A DNA stretch of 9,714 nt. Origin: Prolixibacteraceae bacterium (lineage in GTDB: Bacteria; Bacteroidota; Bacteroidia; Bacteroidales; Prolixibacteraceae). This document shows, piece after piece, positions 6,027 to 9,714 of the stretch. Made by a program: the position numbers and the translations under genes. Under the pieces are notes generated by a model. The model did not search any database. It was not told the DNA's origin and saw only the letters and a program-made list of their open reading frames with translations. Location: positions 1 to 9,714 of the forward strand of contig DAIDJX010000117.1 of NCBI GenBank assembly GCA_027451165.1, given 5' to 3'. The first letter of the stretch is position 1. The number at the start of each line of letters is the position of its first letter.

Positions 6027-7004
6027 ATGGCAGCTGTCATTCACCGTTTACATGCCTTGTTCCATCCAGGAGAATACCACGGTTGGGGAAGAAAACGCCG
6101 CTATTTTGAAGGGTGGTATTACAAAGTGATCAACCGGCAGGAAAACCGGGCGTACGCTTTTATCCCCGGGATAGCCATGAATGAAACAGGGGAACAACAT
6201 GCATTTGTGCAGGTACTCGACGGAAAAAACAAGCATGCTGAATACCATACTTTTCCTTCAGAAGCCTTCAGACCCTCCCCCGGAAGAATGGAAATCCGTA
6301 TTGCGGGGAATTGCTTCACTGCCAACCGGCTGGAACTGGATTTGCCGGATATCCGTGGTAAACTGGAATTCTCCGGAATGGTCCCCTGGCCGGTCCGGTG
6401 GTATTCCCCCGGAATTATGGGACCCTATACCTTTGTTCCGTTTATGGAATGTTACCATGGCATCCTGAGCATGGACCATTCCATTTCAGGAGAACTGATC
6501 ATAGAAGGACATAAAGTAGATTTCACCGCCGGACGGGGATATATGGAAAAAGACTGGGGCCATTCCTTTCCTTCAGGCTATATCTGGATGCAAACCAATC
6601 ATTTTCAAAATCCCGGAATATCATTTAAAGCCTCCGTGGCAAAGATTCCCTGGCTGGGCAGTTCTTTCACCGGATACATTGCCGGATTTTGGGATGGAGA
6701 CAAGCTGTTCCGCTTTACCACCTACAATGGAACAAAACTGGAAAAATGCTTCGCTGACCAGGATTCTGTTGAGTTGGTATTCCGTAACAACGATTTCCGG
6801 CTTGAAATTTTCGCCCGCAGGGACGATGCCACCTCACTCGCCTCTCCCATTGGCGGACTGATGGACGGAAGAATTTCTGAAAGCATGACTTCGGAACTTG
6901 AACTCCGGCTGACCGCCTTAAGTAAGAACCGGATTCTGTTCCGGGATCAGGGAAGAAATGTTGCCCTTGAAGTGGCGGGAAAGGTAGAGCAAATTTATAC
7001 CTGA
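6027..7004 (+). CDS. Tocopherol cyclase-like family protein
   Basis: A 325-residue protein resembling the tocopherol cyclase (VTE1/SlrA-type, Pfam Tocopherol_cycl) family. Two signatures support this: FEGWYYKV (27-34), preceded by HPGEYHGWGRKRR, and GYMEKDWGHSFPSGYIWMQTN (171-191, where E174, D176 and H179 stand in the family's most conserved stretch). The fold is expected to be a lipocalin-like double beta-barrel. In plants and cyanobacteria the enzyme closes the chromanol ring of tocopherols. Nothing in this window makes tocopherol precursors, so here the substrate may be another prenyl-quinol or lipid. There is no signal peptide or membrane segment, so it is probably cytosolic or membrane-peripheral. 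Its own promoter precedes it and it converges with metG, so it appears monocistronic. Family call is fairly firm; the reaction is unproven. Confidence 0.82.
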   Translation: MAAVIHRLHALFHPGEYHGWGRKRRYFEGWYYKVINRQENRAYAFIPGIAMNETGEQHAFVQVLDGKNKHAEYHTFPSEAFRPSPGRMEIRIAGNCFTANRLELDLPDIRGKLEFSGMVPWPVRWYSPGIMGPYTFVPFMECYHGILSMDHSISGELIIEGHKVDFTAGRGYMEKDWGHSFPSGYIWMQTNHFQNPGISFKASVAKIPWLGSSFTGYIAGFWDGDKLFRFTTYNGTKLEKCFADQDSVELVFRNNDFRLEIFARRDDATSLASPIGGLMDGRISESMTSELELRLTALSKNRILFRDQGRNVALEVAGKVEQIYT

Positions 7005-7040
7005 AAACAGCTTTACTTTCGTTCTGAAAAAAGGATTGAC

Positions 7041-7069
7041 AAAAAACCGCTCCCCTTTCAGAGAGCGGT
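7041..7069 (-). terminator. Intrinsic terminator of metG
   Basis: Read on the minus strand, ACCGCTC (7069-7063) pairs with GAGCGGT (7052-7046), and the stem runs directly into six T (7046-7041). This is a classic GC stem plus U tract about 85 bases past the metG stop. On the plus strand the hairpin is followed by CAATTATATG, so it should not terminate the gene on the left well. Confidence 0.75.
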
Positions 7070-7152
7070 GCAATTATATGATGCAGGACACCAACCCGTG
7101 AAAACGGCATGGCTTCCTGCGAAAAGGCACCGACATTAGTCAGCACCATATT

Positions 7153-9186
7153 TTATTTCACCTCCGATCCGTTCCTGACCAGCGATTCCGGCTTAACCAG
7201 AACGAGCTTGCCCGTTGGATCCTGGGCACAGAGGATCATGCCTTTTGATTCGATGCCTTTCAGAGGCCGGGGTTCCAGGTTGACCAGGATACATACCTGC
7301 TTCCCGACCATCTCCTCCGGGGTGTAGTGTTCAGCAATACCCGAAACTACCGTACGCGTGTCAATACCGGTATCAATGGTGAGTTTGAGCAGCTTCTGGG
7401 TTTTGGCCACTTTCTCTGCTGCCAGCACTGTGCCTGTCCGGATGTCCATAGCGCCGAACTGATCGATGTTGATGGAAGGTTTGGCCGGCGTTACTCCAGC
7501 ATTGGCGGCTTCGTTGGCCATTTTGGTAGCCTGCAGTTTCTGCACCTGTGTTTCAATCTGCTGGTCTTCAATTTTTTCAAAAAGCAGCGAGGAGGCATTC
7601 AAATGGTGACCGGCAGGCAACAAACCTGTATTTCCCAAATCTGACCAGTTGAATTTCTGAATGTTCAGAAATCCCCTCAGCTTCTCCATACTAAAGGGCA
7701 GGAAAGGCTCCAGGGCAATGGTCAGGTTGGCGGTCACCTGCAAACAGACATGCAAAATGGTTTTTACCCGCTCAGGATCTCTTTTAACAACGCTCCAGGG
7801 CTCCTCATCAGCCAGGTATTTGTTCCCCAGACGGGCCATATCCATGGCATTTTTCAGCGCTTCCCGGAACCGGAAATTATCCAGGCTTTTTTCAATGTCG
7901 TTTTTAAGGGACTTGAGGGACTTGAGGGACGTAAGGTCATTTTCTGTCAGTTTTCCTGCTTCCGGCACAACATTGTGAAAATACTTTTGGGTTAAAACCA
8001 GGGCCCTGTTCACAAAATTACCCAGGATGGCCACCAGTTCGCTGTTGTTGCGGGTCTGGAAATCCTTCCAGGTAAAATCGTTGTCCTTGGTCTCGGGGGC
8101 ATTTGCGGTGAGTACATATTTCAGAACATCCTCCTTTCCGGGGAAATCATCCAGGTATTCGTGCAGCCAGACTGCCCAGTTCCTGGACGTGGAGATTTTA
8201 TCTCCTTCAAGGTTGAGAAATTCGTTGGCCGGCACATTATCCGGAAGGATATAGCTGCCTTCCGCTTTCAGCATGGCCGGGAAGATAATACAATGGAAAA
8301 CGATGTTGTCTTTCCCGATAAAATGGATCATCCTGGTTTCCTGATCCTTCCACCACTTTTCCCAGTCGGGTGTCAGTTCCCGTGTGGCCGAAATGTAGCC
8401 GATGGGGGCGTCAAACCAGACATAAAGCACCTTACCTTTGGCTTCTTCAAGCGGTACAGGTACCCCCCACTCCAGGTCGCGGGTAACGGCACGGGGTTGC
8501 AGGCCGCTGTCGATCCACGACTTGCACTGCCCGTATACATTCGGTTTCCACTCCTTATGCCCTTCCAGGATCCACTCTTTCAGCCAGGTTTCGTACTGGT
8601 CGAGCGGCAGGTACCAGTGTTTGGTCTCCTTCAGCACCGGGGTGTTGCCGCTGAGCATGGAGCGGGGATTGACCAGCTCGGTCGGACTGAGGGAGGTGCC
8701 GCAGCTTTCGCACTGGTCGCCATATGCTTTTTCAAAGCCGCATTTCGGGCAGGTTCCCACGATGTACCGGTCGGCCAGGAATTGTTGCGTCTCCTCATCG
8801 AAATACTGCTCGGAGGTTTTTTCGATGAACTTTCCGTCCTGGTACAGCTTACTAAAAATTTCCGAGGATGTCTGATGGTGTATAGGCGCGCTGGTACGGG
8901 AATAGATGTCAAACGAAATACCCAGCCGGGCAAAGGAAGCCTTGATCATGCCGTGGTATTTGTCGACAATATCCTGGGGGGTAACCCCTTCATTGCGGGC
9001 TTTCAGTGTGATGGGCACCCCGTGTTCATCGGAACCGCCGATAAACAGGACATCTTCTCCTTTCAGGCGGAGGTAGCGGGCATAAATATCAGCAGGCACG
9101 TAAACTCCGGCCAGGTGCCCGATGTGGACCGGCCCGTTGGCATACGGCAATGCGGAAGTGATGAGGGTGCGTTTAAAATCTGTCAT
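7153..9186 (-). CDS. metG: Methionyl-tRNA synthetase
   Basis: A class I aminoacyl-tRNA synthetase of 677 residues that charges tRNA-Met with methionine in the cytosol. The N-terminal catalytic core carries HIGH (21-24) within ALPYANGPVHIGHLAG. Its inserted zinc knuckle has four cysteines (C146, C149, C159, C162). The KMSKS loop is the variant KISTS (330-334). An anticodon-binding helical domain follows (about 380-530), and an EMAP/Trbp111-type tRNA-binding domain (about 576-677, DIRTGTVLAAEKV onward) ends the protein; it aids dimerisation and tRNA capture in long MetG forms. The start is set at the ATG at 9186, giving MTDFKRTLITSALPYANG. A longer frame from TTG at 9213 is rejected because that codon lies inside the likely -7 element. 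A triple SLK repeat (420-428) sits in the helical domain. An intrinsic terminator follows the gene. Confidence 0.97.
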   Translation of the reverse strand: MTDFKRTLITSALPYANGPVHIGHLAGVYVPADIYARYLRLKGEDVLFIGGSDEHGVPITLKARNEGVTPQDIVDKYHGMIKASFARLGISFDIYSRTSAPIHHQTSSEIFSKLYQDGKFIEKTSEQYFDEETQQFLADRYIVGTCPKCGFEKAYGDQCESCGTSLSPTELVNPRSMLSGNTPVLKETKHWYLPLDQYETWLKEWILEGHKEWKPNVYGQCKSWIDSGLQPRAVTRDLEWGVPVPLEEAKGKVLYVWFDAPIGYISATRELTPDWEKWWKDQETRMIHFIGKDNIVFHCIIFPAMLKAEGSYILPDNVPANEFLNLEGDKISTSRNWAVWLHEYLDDFPGKEDVLKYVLTANAPETKDNDFTWKDFQTRNNSELVAILGNFVNRALVLTQKYFHNVVPEAGKLTENDLTSLKSLKSLKNDIEKSLDNFRFREALKNAMDMARLGNKYLADEEPWSVVKRDPERVKTILHVCLQVTANLTIALEPFLPFSMEKLRGFLNIQKFNWSDLGNTGLLPAGHHLNASSLLFEKIEDQQIETQVQKLQATKMANEAANAGVTPAKPSINIDQFGAMDIRTGTVLAAEKVAKTQKLLKLTIDTGIDTRTVVSGIAEHYTPEEMVGKQVCILVNLEPRPLKGIESKGMILCAQDPTGKLVLVKPESLVRNGSEVK
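7907..7930 (-). repeat. 9-bp tandem repeat inside metG (SLK x3)
   Basis: AGGGACTTG occurs twice in a row on the plus strand (7907-7924) and a third partial copy AGGGAC follows. On the coding strand it reads TCC CTC AAG twice, flanked by the diverged copy TCC CTT AAA, encoding SLKSLKSLK at residues 420-428. The unit is a multiple of three, so copy-number change keeps frame. Confidence 0.8.
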
Positions 9187-9210
9187 ATTCCATTGATTTT
9201 TTGAAGAGTG

Positions 9211-9218
9211 CAAAGATA
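9211..9218 (-). promoter_or_regulatory. -7 promoter element of metG
   Basis: On the minus strand this reads TATCTTTG, a full match to TAnnTTTG. Transcription would start near 9205 and leave about 20 leader bases before the ATG at 9186. No clear TTG -33 element is seen at 19-21 bases upstream. Confidence 0.5.
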
Positions 9219-9293
9219 AGCGAAAAATGAAAGATGACGGGCAGAAAAAGGAAATGTGTGATGAATAGCAGGATAAGGTGACTTTAAAACAGG

Positions 9294-9301
9294 TACCTTT
9301 A
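9294..9301 (+). promoter_or_regulatory. Weak candidate -7 element of the WG-repeat gene
   Basis: TACCTTTA differs from TAnnTTTG at its last base and sits 19 bases before the ATG at 9321. No -33 element is apparent. Position in a 134-base divergent spacer makes a promoter likely somewhere here. Confidence 0.25.
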
Positions 9302-9320
9302 CAGCTTAAATCAGTCTGTT

Positions 9321-9714
9321 ATGAAATTCAGAAAAGGGTTGCTGGCATTCATCCTTTGGATGACTGTATTTGTTTTGGCGGGTTTTACCATTGGCACCAT
9401 CATCACTCATTTTTCCGTTTCGGACAAAGATTCCTGCAACAGCGATATCACCAAACTGATGTACAAAGACGGCACGGAGCGTCTGCGTTGGGATTATACC
9501 GGAAAATTCATCGGTCCCCGGGCAGATATCATCTATGACGACACCAGCGCGGACCTGGTCATTTACCGGAGGAACGGCAGGGTGGGTTTTATCGATATTA
9601 TTTCCGGAAAGGATGCCATCCCGTCCGGAAAGCACAATTTTGACCATGCCTGGGCTTTTAATGCGGAATCGGGACTGGCGGCTGTCCTTGAAAATGGAAA
9701 GATCGGTTTCATCA
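9321..9714 (+). CDS. WG-repeat protein with N-terminal membrane anchor (5' part)
   Basis: The frame opens at ATG 9321 and runs off the window after 131 codons. Residues 6-31 (GLLAFILWMTVFVLAGFTIGTIITHF region) form a long hydrophobic helix after MKFRK, best read as a signal anchor or uncleaved signal peptide. What follows shows WG/KWG-type beta-repeat features: NGRVGFIDIISGKDAIPSG (85-103), then HNFDHAWAFNAESGLAAVLE (105-124) and the start of the next unit NGKIGFI (125-131). The classic unit is a DGKxGFID strand followed by an aromatic, FxEGLAxV-like strand, so at least one whole unit and the beginning of a second are visible. Such proteins are common in Bacteroidota, usually exported or surface-linked, and mostly of unknown role. 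It is divergent from metG and shares its 134-base spacer. Total length and repeat number cannot be seen. Confidence 0.8.
   Translation, partial: MKFRKGLLAFILWMTVFVLAGFTIGTIITHFSVSDKDSCNSDITKLMYKDGTERLRWDYTGKFIGPRADIIYDDTSADLVIYRRNGRVGFIDIISGKDAIPSGKHNFDHAWAFNAESGLAAVLENGKIGFI

Noticed and set aside
7046..7069. Terminator for the tocopherol-cyclase-like gene
   Set aside because: On the plus strand the stem is followed by CAATTATATG without a T run; the T run exists only on the minus strand.
8161..9204. 347-codon open frame on the plus strand
   Set aside because: It is fully antisense to metG, whose HIGH, zinc-knuckle, KISTS and tRNA-binding motifs are unmistakable; the product shows no domain.
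9278..9538. 86-codon plus-strand frame near the window end
   Set aside because: It overlaps the WG-repeat gene in another frame; the latter has a start, a membrane anchor and repeat motifs.
1..9714. CRISPR array, defence system, prophage or insertion sequence
   Set aside because: No spaced direct repeats, transposase, integrase or nuclease-like genes are visible on either strand.

Overview
The window looks like a chromosomal piece of a Bacteroidota bacterium. The signs are promoter-like TAnnTTTG (-7) elements, start codons without clear Shine-Dalgarno sequences, a TonB-dependent receptor, a WG-repeat protein, and a MetG with a KISTS signature and a fused C-terminal tRNA-binding domain. No rRNA, tRNA, CRISPR array, transposase or phage gene is visible.

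Layout. (a) 2-811, plus strand: the 3' part of a C69-family dipeptidase gene, cut by one in-frame TAG codon at 584-586. (b) 812-932: a spacer with a possible promoter and a 35-bp near-perfect inverted repeat ending seven bases before the next start codon. (c) 933-5565, plus strand: four tightly packed genes, probably one operon. They encode a TerC/Alx-type membrane protein, a single-domain voltage-gated cation channel, an unusual cation diffusion facilitator with an N-terminal HMA-like domain, and a BtuB-like TonB-dependent receptor. Gaps are 1, 6 and 15 nt. (d) 5566-6026: a long non-coding stretch that starts with a REP-like palindrome, holds a doubtful small ORF and ends with a good promoter. 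(e) 6027-7004, plus strand: a tocopherol-cyclase-like protein. (f) 7005-7152: a convergent spacer holding an intrinsic terminator that serves the minus strand. (g) 7153-9186, minus strand: metG. (h) 9187-9320: a divergent promoter region. (i) 9321 to the window end, plus strand: the start of a membrane-anchored WG-repeat protein, open at the window edge.

The most interesting part is the 933-5565 cluster. It couples an outer-membrane receptor, two candidate metal exporters and a voltage-gated channel. The channel's selectivity filter (TLEGWTD) resembles those of calcium-permeable channels more than classic bacterial sodium channels. Together they suggest an envelope-wide metal or divalent-cation homeostasis module. 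Its substrate cannot be read from the sequence.
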